From SHAN690 sp038131955 (lineage in GTDB: Bacteria; Bacteroidota; Bacteroidia; Flavobacteriales_G; Salibacteraceae): DNA of 64,000 nucleotides. The notes below the pieces were generated by a model. The model was not told the origin of the DNA. It saw nothing but the letters and a program-made list of their open reading frames with translations, and made no database searches. The stretch is taken from positions 62,001 through 126,000 of the forward strand of contig JAYPQK010000001.1 of the NCBI GenBank assembly GCA_038131955.1, written 5' to 3'. How positions within the stretch are numbered: position 1 is the stretch's first letter; every line of letters starts with the position of its first letter. A program made the position numbers and the translations under genes. Positions 8,238 through 16,486 of the stretch are shown in pieces.

Positions 8238-9431
8238 CTACTCCCCTCCCCACGATTCTGACTCGGGTTCTTTTGGAATGAAGGCGTCGAAGACCTTCTG
8301 TCCGGCAGAGAGCACTCTGGGTGCGATCTTGAACCTTGAGAAGCTGAAGCTGAGGTAGTAGAGCAGGAATCCGTAGCTGAGGATCTGTCCTCTCAGGAAT
8401 TTGTTGGCCATGGTCTTTCCGTGCATGATGCCGATGATCAAGGCGGAACCGATGAGGATGATCGACAACCAAAAGATGAGGAAGTACCGGAGCTTGTCGT
8501 TGATGAGCCGCCGGTGTGGATCGTAGAAGCGCGATGCATTGATAGCCCTATTCTTCATTGTGAACCAGAAGTGAGTGGTGAGCATGAAGAAGAGCAGGGT
8601 GAGACCGTTGTAGGCCTTGACCTGTTCGTTGATGAGCCAAAAATCATAGAAGCCGTGCATCAGTGATGCTAGCAGGAATCCACCGAGGAAGAACCTCCAT
8701 CCAGCTAGGCTCTTTTTGTAGATCGAGATCATGACCGAGTAGCCGACCACCGAACTGAAGGTCATGTGAGCTACCGTGGCGAAAAGTGCTCGTCCGTTGA
8801 TGGCGTAGAACGACGACTTCATGATGTACAAGGAGTTCTCGATAAAGGCAAATCCCAGGGCAGAGATCGAGGCGTAGAGAATGAAATCATAGGGTTCGCG
8901 GACCACATGCTTGTAGCGCACGATGATCAACAAAGGGAGTAGCTTCACGAATTCCTCCACCATGCCGATTCCGATGGTGCAGTAGAAGAAATCGTTGAGC
9001 GGTTGACCATTGAGCGTAAAGCCTAGGCTGTTGATGAAACCAGAAATGGGAAAAACCAGAAAGGTGGTAGCACATCCAAGGACGAAAACGATCAGGATAT
9101 TGACCCACCGTTCCGGGTCGAATATGTCGAGTTTTCTGAGGTAAACTGCCCAAATCGTGCTGATCCCAAGCGCGGCTGTGATCCCGACGATCGTGTTGAA
9201 GTGCATGCGCTGTGCACTATCGACCAAGGGGGAGATGTTGGGCAAGAAGAGTTCGATGATAGCGAAGGCCAACAGTACAAATCCACCTACGGTGAGGACA
9301 TACTTATGCCGTGAGAACCGCCAGAATTCCTGAGATTCAGTCCGTTTGAAATCTTCGTACTTGTACTTCAAGAAGTTGAAAAGCAGATAAGCTCCGATGA
9401 GGTTGAAGATGAGATTGAGAAGATTCCACAT
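8238..9431 (-). CDS. PrsW-family intramembrane metalloprotease
   Basis: A 397-residue polytopic membrane protein of the PrsW/RseP-like CPBP-related clan. The founding member cleaves an anti-sigma factor in Bacillus; other members are uncharacterised. Glutamate-rich and histidine motifs sit in membrane segments: GMVEEFVKLLPLLII (EExxK) near residue 158, LGFAFIENSLYI near residue 193, HMTFSSVVGY near residue 224 and SLMHGFYDF near residue 260, matching the predicted metal site. The last 60 or so residues are basic and soluble. It stands between convergent lysS and divergent gpsA, with no obvious partner sigma or anti-sigma gene beside it, so its substrate is unknown. Confidence 0.8.
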   Translation of the reverse strand: MWNLLNLIFNLIGAYLLFNFLKYKYEDFKRTESQEFWRFSRHKYVLTVGGFVLLAFAIIELFLPNISPLVDSAQRMHFNTIVGITAALGISTIWAVYLRKLDIFDPERWVNILIVFVLGCATTFLVFPISGFINSLGFTLNGQPLNDFFYCTIGIGMVEEFVKLLPLLIIVRYKHVVREPYDFILYASISALGFAFIENSLYIMKSSFYAINGRALFATVAHMTFSSVVGYSVMISIYKKSLAGWRFFLGGFLLASLMHGFYDFWLINEQVKAYNGLTLLFFMLTTHFWFTMKNRAINASRFYDPHRRLINDKLRYFLIFWLSIILIGSALIIGIMHGKTMANKFLRGQILSYGFLLYYLSFSFSRFKIAPRVLSAGQKVFDAFIPKEPESESWGGE

Positions 9432-9505
9432 CTTTCAAAGCTGAGGAAAAAGTTGATTGTGATGACAGGGCGCGTGGGCGAAGTGCATTTTTTACTTTTG
9501 ACGCG

Positions 9506-10498
9506 ATGGAACACTCGTATGGTGTGATAGGAGCAGGTAGTTGGGCCACGGCGATCGCCAAGATGCTCAGCAACAACTCGTGGAAGGTGAACTGGTGGTT
9601 TCGCCACCAAGAGAGCGTGGACTACATCAAAAAGTTCCGCCACAACGACCGCTACCTGCAATCGGTGGAGTTCGACCTCGATCGCGTTCACCCCAGCCAC
9701 GACCTGGAAGACGTCATTAAGAAGAGTGAAATCCTCGTCATCGCCATCCCTTCCGCTTTTGTGTATCAAACCTTCAAAGGATTCAAGGTCGAAGGCATCG
9801 AGAAGAAGATTCTCTTTAGCGCCATCAAAGGAATCGTACCTGAATACCATTCCATCCCGGCGCGCTTTTTCCATAAGGAGTGGGACATCCCCTATGAGCG
9901 TATCGGCATTATATCAGGACCTTGCCACGCCGAGGAGATCGCGTTGGAGCGCTTGAGTTATCTTACCCTCGCCTGTCCGGATGAGAGCATTGCGCAGATC
10001 ATGGCGGATGCCTTGGCCTGTCGCTATGTGAAGACCTCTACCTCAGAAGACATTTTCGGAACGGAGATCAGCGCCGTGATGAAGAACATCATGGCGATCG
10101 CGTCCGGTATTTGTCATGGATTGGGGTACGGCGACAACTTCCAAGCGGTGTTGATCAGCAATGCCATTCAAGAGATCGAGAATTTTGTCGATGCCGTGAG
10201 TCCGGTGCACCGTGATGTGAATTCGTCAGCCTACTTGGGCGACCTATTGGTGACGGCGTATTCCAAGTTTAGCCGAAATAGAACCTTCGGCATGATGATC
10301 GGCAAGGGCTATAGCGTCAAGGCAGCACAGCTCGAGATGAGCATGGTGGCAGAAGGCTACTACGCGGTGAAGTCGATAGTAGAGATGAACAAGAAATACG
10401 AAGTGGACCTACCGATCACGAGGGCGGTTTACCACATCTTGTATGAAAAGATCTCGCCAGTGATCGAAATGAATCTCTTGAAAGACAAGTTGGTCTAA
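9506..10498 (+). CDS. gpsA: NAD(P)H-dependent glycerol-3-phosphate dehydrogenase
   Basis: Makes sn-glycerol 3-phosphate from dihydroxyacetone phosphate for phospholipid synthesis. The Rossmann nucleotide-binding motif GVIGAGSWATAIAKML sits at residues 6-21. The second conserved block, FSAIKGIVPEY, is near residue 112, followed by ISGPCHAEEIA near residue 136. The C-terminal domain signature EISAVMKNIMAIASGICHGLG near residue 188 carries the catalytic lysine region. The 330-residue length is normal. A TACTTTTG box ends six bases before the ATG at 9506. The 3' end overlaps the end of the convergent histidine kinase remnant by four bases. Confidence 0.93.
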   Translation: MEHSYGVIGAGSWATAIAKMLSNNSWKVNWWFRHQESVDYIKKFRHNDRYLQSVEFDLDRVHPSHDLEDVIKKSEILVIAIPSAFVYQTFKGFKVEGIEKKILFSAIKGIVPEYHSIPARFFHKEWDIPYERIGIISGPCHAEEIALERLSYLTLACPDESIAQIMADALACRYVKTSTSEDIFGTEISAVMKNIMAIASGICHGLGYGDNFQAVLISNAIQEIENFVDAVSPVHRDVNSSAYLGDLLVTAYSKFSRNRTFGMMIGKGYSVKAAQLEMSMVAEGYYAVKSIVEMNKKYEVDLPITRAVYHILYEKISPVIEMNLLKDKLV

Positions 10499-12956
10499 TC
10501 CTCAGTCGACAACTCCGGTAGCCTCACCACGAACTCCGTACCCTCTCCCTCTGCGGATTCAAAATCCACCTGACCTTTGATGTTCTTGACGGACTCTTTG
10601 AGAATGTAGAGTCCCAAACCACTTCCAGGAATCGTACTTACTCCCCGGAAGAAAATATCCCAAATCTGATCCTTGAACTCTTCTTTGATCCCAATGCCAT
10701 TGTCTTTGACCTTGACCTCTAGGCTCCCATCTGCGACACGCATATCGACCGCCACGAAGCTTTTCTCCTTCTTGGGATCCACGTACTTGATGGCATTGGA
10801 GAGTAGGTTGTTGATCACGATACGCAATCGCAGCGCATCCGTGAAGAAGGTCAGATCATCCTCCACGTCAACGAAATAGTTGATGCTATCCTAATTGGCC
10901 ATATACAGTTGATCATTCAAGCACTCATCCACGATAGGTCGTAGCTTGACGTGCTCAGGTCGGACTTCCATCCTCTTATTCCTCGAGTAGTCGATGACAT
11001 CTCTGATGTAGCGATCGAGGCGGTCGAGGACCTCGCGCTGCATGACCAAAATATTGTTCAGCTCATCGTGATCTTCTGCTTCTTCTGCCAAGGAATTCAA
11101 TCCTAACACGGAAGCAATGGGCGCTCTGAGGTCGTGGGAAATGCTGTAGACAAAGCGATCGAGCTCCATATTAAGCTGGTTCAAATCCTCATTGCGATCT
11201 TCCAACCTGAACTGCGCGCGCTTGATATCGTTGATGTCGAACGAATATCCGATGAGGAATTTCTTTTCGACCTGTCCTTCTCTCAATCTAATAGGAACCA
11301 GATTCCTGATGTGGTAGGTATCTCTACCATCCCGGGTCTGCATCTTCTCCTCCCAGCGAATAGTGAGATCGCCAGAAAGCGCCTCCCTGATACGATCATC
11401 TCTGACTACAGCAAACTCCGAGGGCAGATTACGGTATTCCGCATAATCCGCATTGGTCTTTCCGATCATGAAGGATCGAGCTTCATCATCACCAATGGTA
11501 TTTTTACTGATATAGTAGTATCTACCATACTCATCGATCAACACGGCCTCGACCGGGATGTTATCAAGTACACTTTGATAAAATTCACGCGTAGCGATCA
11601 ATTCCAGTTCTTGTCTTTTCAGTTGAGTACGATCCTGCACCGTTCCGTACCAGGCCCGTTCACCTTCATCATCACTTTGCTGACATATATAATGGAGGAA
11701 CTTCTCCTCTCCATCCGGACAATGGTACCAAGAACCGAATTCAAATGACGAATTCATTCGATCTGCTCGATCGATGCCCGCATCAATTCCCTCGAGGTCA
11801 ATGTCCTTGAATTGGGTAGCCCATCGTTCAAATGCATCCTCAAAGTCGGTAGGCAAGAACCCATGGATACTCGCACACTCCCCGACCAATCGACGATCTT
11901 TCGATCTGGATAAGCTCGCCAGTTGCCCACTTTAGCCAAGCGCTGAGCTTCTCTGAGTTGAGTTTCACTTTCTTGCAACAGATCCGTCTGCTCCTGCTGA
12001 TAGGTCACATCGGCAATGGTTCCCACCAAGAATTTCTCACCCCCTTCTTCTTCGACTTTGGCGCAACTCAATCGTCCCCAGAAGGTAGACCCATCTTTAC
12101 GACGATAGCGGAGCAACATATTCGTCACTCGACCATGCTTTTCGATCCGAGCTAAGAGCGCATCTCGTTCTGACTCAGACTCGTAAAGATTCACCGGAGC
12201 TATCGCCATGATCTCTTGCTTCGAATCATAGCCATACATCCTCACAAAAGCCTCATTCACGAACTGGAGTCCTTGTTGGATATTCGACTTGAAGATGGCC
12301 TCATCCATGTTGTCACTGATGGTCTGAAGAATGGTGGCATCTCGTTCGGTAACCTTCAGTGTCTCTCTCGTCTTTTCCGTTCTTCTTCTTGCGCTTCGCT
12401 GGAGGACAACCCCCATCATGGAAGACAACACGGCCGAAAAGGCAAAGGCGGAGACTCGAAACACTTCTAGTCCAAACGGTTCGAGTTCAACTACGGCAAT
12501 GTTTCAAAAATAGACCACCGAGACCCCAGTGACGGAGACGATGAAGAAGAGTGTAAGCGAATTGAAACTCTGAGCACTTCTACGCCGAAAGAGGTAGATG
12601 TACATCAGAAAGCATATGAGAAGGATGTACTGGAAATTAGTGTCGTCTCCGAAGTAGGCAATCAAGGTCAAGACCAGAAAAGCAGGGTCCATGACAAACA
12701 GCCACTTGGCGGGCCCATAAGCTTTGCGATGATTGGCATACAGCACGAAGGTCGCCGCGAGTAAATGCATCACCATTACCGCAGAGAGAAAGAGAGCATG
12801 GTGAGGGAGTACCAACATAGTGGCCAACCCAGTGAGCCAAACGATAATGACGCCTTGAAACTTGATAGAATTGATCGCCTTGATCTCATCTACCAAATCA
12901 TCAGGGGTATCGGCATATAGGCCGATCCTGATCAGTCTTCGGAATAGTCGCTTCAC
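10495..12956 (-). pseudogene. Multi-PAS sensor histidine kinase, inactivated by three lesions
   Basis: Read leftwards, this was one gene of about 820 codons. Fragment 1 (12956-12504) is a hydrophobic sensor region of about 150 residues with several membrane segments, ending at an in-frame TGA (12504-12506). The same frame continues through the last membrane stretch and a PAS domain (LQTISDNMDEAIF, then RRKDGSTFWGR). A one-base loss in a C4 tract at 11880-11883 shifts the frame inside the second PAS; the next frame continues with ECASIHGF, a third PAS, and the HisKA box VYSISHDLRAPIASVLG. A TAG at 10891-10893 then cuts off the HATPase domain, which still shows NNLLSNAIKYV, DNGIGI and GSGLGLYI. 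Two nonsense changes plus one frameshift make a functional kinase unlikely. It follows uvrC by two bases, and its end overlaps gpsA. Confidence 0.9.
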
Positions 12957-12958
12957 CT

Positions 12959-14779
12959 TCAGGGGCGAAAATAGTTAACTATGGCCTTTGCTTGCGCAGC
13001 AGTGACCACCGCCTTCAGCTCTTCTTCCGTTAGGGTCTTGATGCGTTCAAGACTGAAGAAGGTACGCAACAACTCCTTGGCGGTCTTTTCCCCGATGCCG
13101 TCGATCTCCAATAACTCACTCTGAAAGGCCGCCTTGCTTCGCTTGTTGCGATGGTGGGTGATGCCGAAGCGGTGCGCCTCATTACGCAATCGCTGGATAA
13201 GCTTAAGCGACTCCGATCGCTTATCGATGTAGAGAGGAACAGAATCTCCCGGAAAGAAGATCTCTTCTAGTTTCTTAGCAATGCCAATGATGGCCACCTT
13301 GCCGCGTAATTCCAATCGATCAAGGCTTTTGACGGCCGAACTGAGCTGTCCCTTACCACCGTCCACGATGATCAACTGAGGTAGTTTCTGGTTCTCATCG
13401 ATCATACGCTTGTAGCGCCTATAGATGACTTCTTCCATCGAAGCAAAGTCGTTGGGCCCTTCCACCGTTTTGATGTTGAAGTGCCGATAATCTTGCTTAC
13501 TGGGCTTGGCATCCTTGAACACCACGCAGGCCGCCACGGGATAACTCCCATGAAAGTTGGAGTTATCAAAACACTCGATGTGGGTAGGCAGCTCTGTCAG
13601 GCGTAGGTCCTTCTGCATGGTCTTCAGCACCCGACTCGCATGTCGGTTGGGGTCGACCTTCTCTTGAGCCTTCTGACGATCGAGCATGAAGAAGCGAAGG
13701 TTCTTCTGGGAAAAGTCGATCAGGGATCGCTTGTCGCCACGTTGAGGTTGATGAAAGTCAGCAGACTCCCACTCGACGTCGATATCCTCGTTGATCAAGA
13801 TCTCCTTCGCCGAACTTTGGAAGACCGAGCGCATCTCGGCGATCGCAGAGAGCAGGATGTCTTCCTTGGGCTCGTCGAGCTTTTTTTTGAATTCAATGGA
13901 ATGACTCTGGATGATGGCGCCATTGACCACGCGCATGTAGTTGACATAGGCAAACGCGTCATCGGAGACGATCGTGGCCACATCCACATCCTTGATGCTC
14001 GCATTGACAACTACAGACTTGCTTTGGTATTCCTCGAGGAGATCAATGTTCGCTTTGAGTCGAGCGGCTTCTTCGAAATCCAAGGCTTCCGCCGCCTCCT
14101 GCATACGCTGCTTGCTCGAACGGATCACTTCATCCACATCGCCCTTGATCAACTTGCGGATCTCATCGATGCTCTGGTCGTAAGACTCTACGGTCTGCTT
14201 TCCCTCACAGGGACCCAAACAGTTTCCAATGTGGTATTCCAAGCAAACCTTGAACTTTCCCTTGGAGATGTTCTCTTCCGACAGGTTGAAGTTGCACGTA
14301 CGCACCTTGTGGAGCTTCGTCGCTAGACCTAAGACAGCCTTCATTCGCTTGACCGAGGCGTATGGACCATAGTACTCCGAACCGTCGCGGATCACATTGC
14401 GCGTTGGGAACACACGTGGGAAACGTTCTTTCTTGATGCAGATCCAGGGATAGGTCTTATCGTCGCGCAGCTGAATGTTGTACTTCGGCTGGTGCTCCTT
14501 GATCATGGAGTTCTCCAAGAGCAAGGCTTCGTACTCATTGCCGACGATGATGTGATTTACATCTCGAATCTTCTTGACCAGCAGACGTGTCTTGCCGCTG
14601 TCGTATCGATCTCGATTGAAGTAAGAGGAAACGCGTTTCCTCAGATCCTTCGCCTTTCCCACGTATATGATCGTACCATCCTTATCAATGTACTGATATA
14701 CCCCCGGCTTATGCGGCAGGTTAGCCACTTTCTCCTTCAGTTCATCATTGTGATACGTTTGGTCTGTCATCCCAGACAA
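12959..14779 (-). CDS. uvrC: UvrABC excinuclease subunit C
   Basis: UvrC makes both incisions around UvrB-bound DNA lesions in nucleotide excision repair. The 606-residue protein has every expected part: a GIY-YIG nuclease domain at the N terminus (HKPGVYQYIDKDGTIIYVGK, with KAKDLRKRVSSYF after it), the cysteine cluster region with VCLEYHIGNCLGPCEG near residue 180, a UVR motif (ALDFEEAARLKANIDLLEEY) near residue 236, the RNase H-like C-terminal nuclease domain with ECFDNSNFHGSYPVAACVVF and IVDGGKGQLSSA, and a helix-hairpin-helix tail (LLEIDGIGEKTAKELLRTF). Start could be 14779 or the Met three codons later. It is divergent from the photoreceptor gene at 14913, so repair genes of two kinds flank that regulator. 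Confidence 0.96.
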   Translation of the reverse strand: MSGMTDQTYHNDELKEKVANLPHKPGVYQYIDKDGTIIYVGKAKDLRKRVSSYFNRDRYDSGKTRLLVKKIRDVNHIIVGNEYEALLLENSMIKEHQPKYNIQLRDDKTYPWICIKKERFPRVFPTRNVIRDGSEYYGPYASVKRMKAVLGLATKLHKVRTCNFNLSEENISKGKFKVCLEYHIGNCLGPCEGKQTVESYDQSIDEIRKLIKGDVDEVIRSSKQRMQEAAEALDFEEAARLKANIDLLEEYQSKSVVVNASIKDVDVATIVSDDAFAYVNYMRVVNGAIIQSHSIEFKKKLDEPKEDILLSAIAEMRSVFQSSAKEILINEDIDVEWESADFHQPQRGDKRSLIDFSQKNLRFFMLDRQKAQEKVDPNRHASRVLKTMQKDLRLTELPTHIECFDNSNFHGSYPVAACVVFKDAKPSKQDYRHFNIKTVEGPNDFASMEEVIYRRYKRMIDENQKLPQLIIVDGGKGQLSSAVKSLDRLELRGKVAIIGIAKKLEEIFFPGDSVPLYIDKRSESLKLIQRLRNEAHRFGITHHRNKRSKAAFQSELLEIDGIGEKTAKELLRTFFSLERIKTLTEEELKAVVTAAQAKAIVNYFRP

Positions 14780-14801
14780 AGGTCATAATCTGTAAACAAT
14801 G

Positions 14802-14835
14802 TGTGTGGAACTTTTTTCGTTAATCATTCCACACA
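14802..14835. repeat. Inverted repeat TGTGTGGAA/TTCCACACA between uvrC and carH
   Basis: Perfect nine-base arms at 14802-14810 (TGTGTGGAA) and 14827-14835 (TTCCACACA) are separated by 16 bases. The repeat lies in the 133-base divergent region between uvrC and the CarH-like regulator. The arm-to-arm distance of 25 bases would suit a dimeric repressor contacting successive major grooves; it differs in sequence from the TGTTTAAC palindrome at 15871. It could be an operator for either gene. Binding protein unknown. Confidence 0.5.
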
Positions 14836-14912
14836 ACTACAGAAAAAGTACTTTGGTCGAACCACGAAACCGAACATTCAGCCACCTCCCTTGTTAATTA
14901 CGCCGATACATC

Positions 14913-15797
14913 ATGGGAGCATATTCAATTAAAGACCTCGAACAGCTGTCGGGCATCAAAGCCCACACCATCCGTATTTGGGAGCAACGCTATGGCATCA
15001 TTGAACCCAAGCGAACCGATACGAATATTCGTTTCTACGACGATGAGCAGCTGAAGTACGTGCTGAATGTGGCGCTTTTGACTCGCCACGGATACAAGAT
15101 TTCGAAGATTTCCAGCTTAGATGAACGGTCATTCAAATCGGAGGTCGAAAAGCTTTACGAGCAGACCTTGATCCACGACACCGACGTGATCTTGGACCTT
15201 GACGCCAATGATTTGATGGTATCCATGATCGATATGGATGCAGACAAGTTTCACCGCATCTATGAGAACTCGGTGAAGAACAATGGCTTCGAGCGCACCA
15301 TCACGCATTTGGTTTATCCTTTCTTAGAAAAAGTGGGGATCCTTTGGTCGATTGGACAGATCAATCCGGCCCAAGAACACTTCATGTCTTGCTTGATCCG
15401 TCAGAAGATCATCTCAGGTATCGATCGTCTCGACAATCCGAAAGACGGAAAAAAGTTTCTACTCTTTTTGCCTTCGGGTGAACATCATGAGATCGGTCTA
15501 CTGATGGCGCATTACATGTTGAAGAAGGCAGGCGTGCGTGTCTTTTATTTGGGGCAAAACCTTCCAGAAAGCGATCTAGAAACGGCCATCGAAACGGTAG
15601 TGCCAGATAAAGTACTCACCTTCTTTGTAGATCCGGCGGTAACCAATAATGCCGAAGCAACGGTCAAGAAGATGTCAGAGATGTGCGATCAATGCGACCT
15701 TCTCATCGCGGCACGTCCGACTCCAGAGCTGGCCAAGATCCAAGAGAAAAACGTCCACTTCCTCCACGGAATCAAGGACCTAGAGAACTATATCTAG
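14913..15797 (+). CDS. CarH/LitR-type B12-dependent photoreceptor regulator (MerR family)
   Basis: A 294-residue repressor of the kind that binds operator DNA in the dark as an adenosylcobalamin-loaded tetramer and is released when light breaks the Co-C bond. Residues 1-70 are a MerR winged helix (YSIKDLEQLSGIKAHTIRIW, then RYGIIEPKRT). The middle helical bundle has the light-sensing WxxxxxxxxxEH motif, visible as LWSIGQINPAQEHF near residue 145. The C-terminal Rossmann domain carries the cobalamin motif in the form ExHxxG (SGEHHEIGLLMAHYML) near residue 190, where the His is the predicted lower cobalt ligand. In CarH the first residue is usually Asp. It is followed 169 bases later by a sigma/carotenoid/photolyase operon, its expected target. 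B12 dependence is inferred from the motifs. Confidence 0.87.
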   Translation: MGAYSIKDLEQLSGIKAHTIRIWEQRYGIIEPKRTDTNIRFYDDEQLKYVLNVALLTRHGYKISKISSLDERSFKSEVEKLYEQTLIHDTDVILDLDANDLMVSMIDMDADKFHRIYENSVKNNGFERTITHLVYPFLEKVGILWSIGQINPAQEHFMSCLIRQKIISGIDRLDNPKDGKKFLLFLPSGEHHEIGLLMAHYMLKKAGVRVFYLGQNLPESDLETAIETVVPDKVLTFFVDPAVTNNAEATVKKMSEMCDQCDLLIAARPTPELAKIQEKNVHFLHGIKDLENYI

Positions 15798-15869
15798 TCC
15801 CTGTTCAATTTTTTTAGCATTTCCCTTAAACAAGTTTCACCCTAGTGTTTTCGGGGCTTTACGTAATTC

Positions 15870-15900
15870 TTGTTTAACTTTTATCCATTTTTGTTAAACA
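15870..15900. promoter_or_regulatory. Candidate CarH operator upstream of the light operon
   Basis: TGTTTAAC (15871-15878) and its exact inverse GTTAAACA (15893-15900) bracket 14 T-rich bases. Read as direct repeats, TTGTTTAAC at 15870 and TTGTTAAAC at 15891 recur at a 21-base step, two helical turns. A further half-site TTAAACAA lies at 15826-15833. The block ends one base before the predicted -33 region, a position suited to repression of the ECF-sigma/crt operon. Assignment to the adjacent MerR-type regulator is inference. Confidence 0.6.
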
Positions 15901-15936
15901 TTTTCTTGTAGGGAACGATGTTGCCACATATATTTG
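15901..15936 (+). promoter_or_regulatory. Predicted promoter of the light operon (-33 / -7)
   Basis: The -7 box TATATTTG at 15929-15936 exactly matches the Bacteroidota consensus TAnnTTTG. Twenty bases upstream is TTTTCTTG (15901-15908), which fits the -33 TTTG-type element. The start codon of the ECF sigma gene is 31 bases downstream. No other strong promoter is seen before any later gene of the operon up to 23488. Confidence 0.7.
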
Positions 15937-15966
15937 TTGAAGTTTAATCTCAAATAATTAAACAAC

Positions 15967-16476
15967 ATGTCAACGATTGAATTCAACCAGCAGATCCTTT
16001 CCTTCCGAAAGCCACTTGAGTATTTCGCTTACAGCCTCACTCATCATGAGCAAGATGCACAGGATCTTGTACAGGACACGTACATGAAAGCCGTGGCATA
16101 TAAGGACAAGTTTCGTGAAGCCACCAATTTGAAGGCGTGGATGTACACCATCATGAAAAACACCTTTATCAACAATTATCGTCGTCAAGTAAAATCACGC
16201 ACGATCATCGATCAGTCGGAAGACCTTTACTTCTTGTCTAATGCTCCTGATTCACGTGACAAAAACCCTAGCAGCATTTACAACCACGGAGAGATCCGCA
16301 AGAGCGTAAATGACCTTCAGGATGAGTTTCGCATTCCTTTCAAGATGCACAACGAAGGCTACAAATACAAAGAGATCGCTGAGTATTTGAAACTGCCCAT
16401 TGGAACGGTAAAAAGTCGTATTTTTCTTGCACGTAAGAAATTAATGGATGTCCTAAGCGACTACAATCCAAACTAA
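15967..16476 (+). CDS. ECF-type RNA polymerase sigma factor of the light operon
   Basis: A 169-residue sigma-70 family ECF factor. Region 2 spans residues 20-85 (YSLTHHEQDAQDLVQDTYMK, then NLKAWMYTIMKNTFINNYRR), and region 4 spans residues 110-165 with a helix-turn-helix (YKYKEIAEYLKLPIGTVKSR). No anti-sigma gene is adjacent. It is the first gene of a ten-gene run in which intergenic gaps never exceed about ten bases, so it would be made together with the carotenoid and photolyase genes. In several light-regulated clusters a sigma gene lies next to a LitR/CarH gene and spreads the response to other loci; that role is inferred here. Possible targets elsewhere in the genome are not visible. Confidence 0.88.
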   Translation: MSTIEFNQQILSFRKPLEYFAYSLTHHEQDAQDLVQDTYMKAVAYKDKFREATNLKAWMYTIMKNTFINNYRRQVKSRTIIDQSEDLYFLSNAPDSRDKNPSSIYNHGEIRKSVNDLQDEFRIPFKMHNEGYKYKEIAEYLKLPIGTVKSRIFLARKKLMDVLSDYNPN

Positions 16477-16486
16477 GAATCATCCC

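Noticed and set aside
11134..11748. A 204-codon plus-strand frame in the kinase region
   Set aside because: It mirrors the PAS and HisKA part of the kinase remnant on the minus strand and shows no features of its own.
13640..14326. A 228-codon open frame on the plus strand
   Set aside because: It is antisense to uvrC throughout, has no recognisable domain, and uvrC motifs on the other strand are complete.
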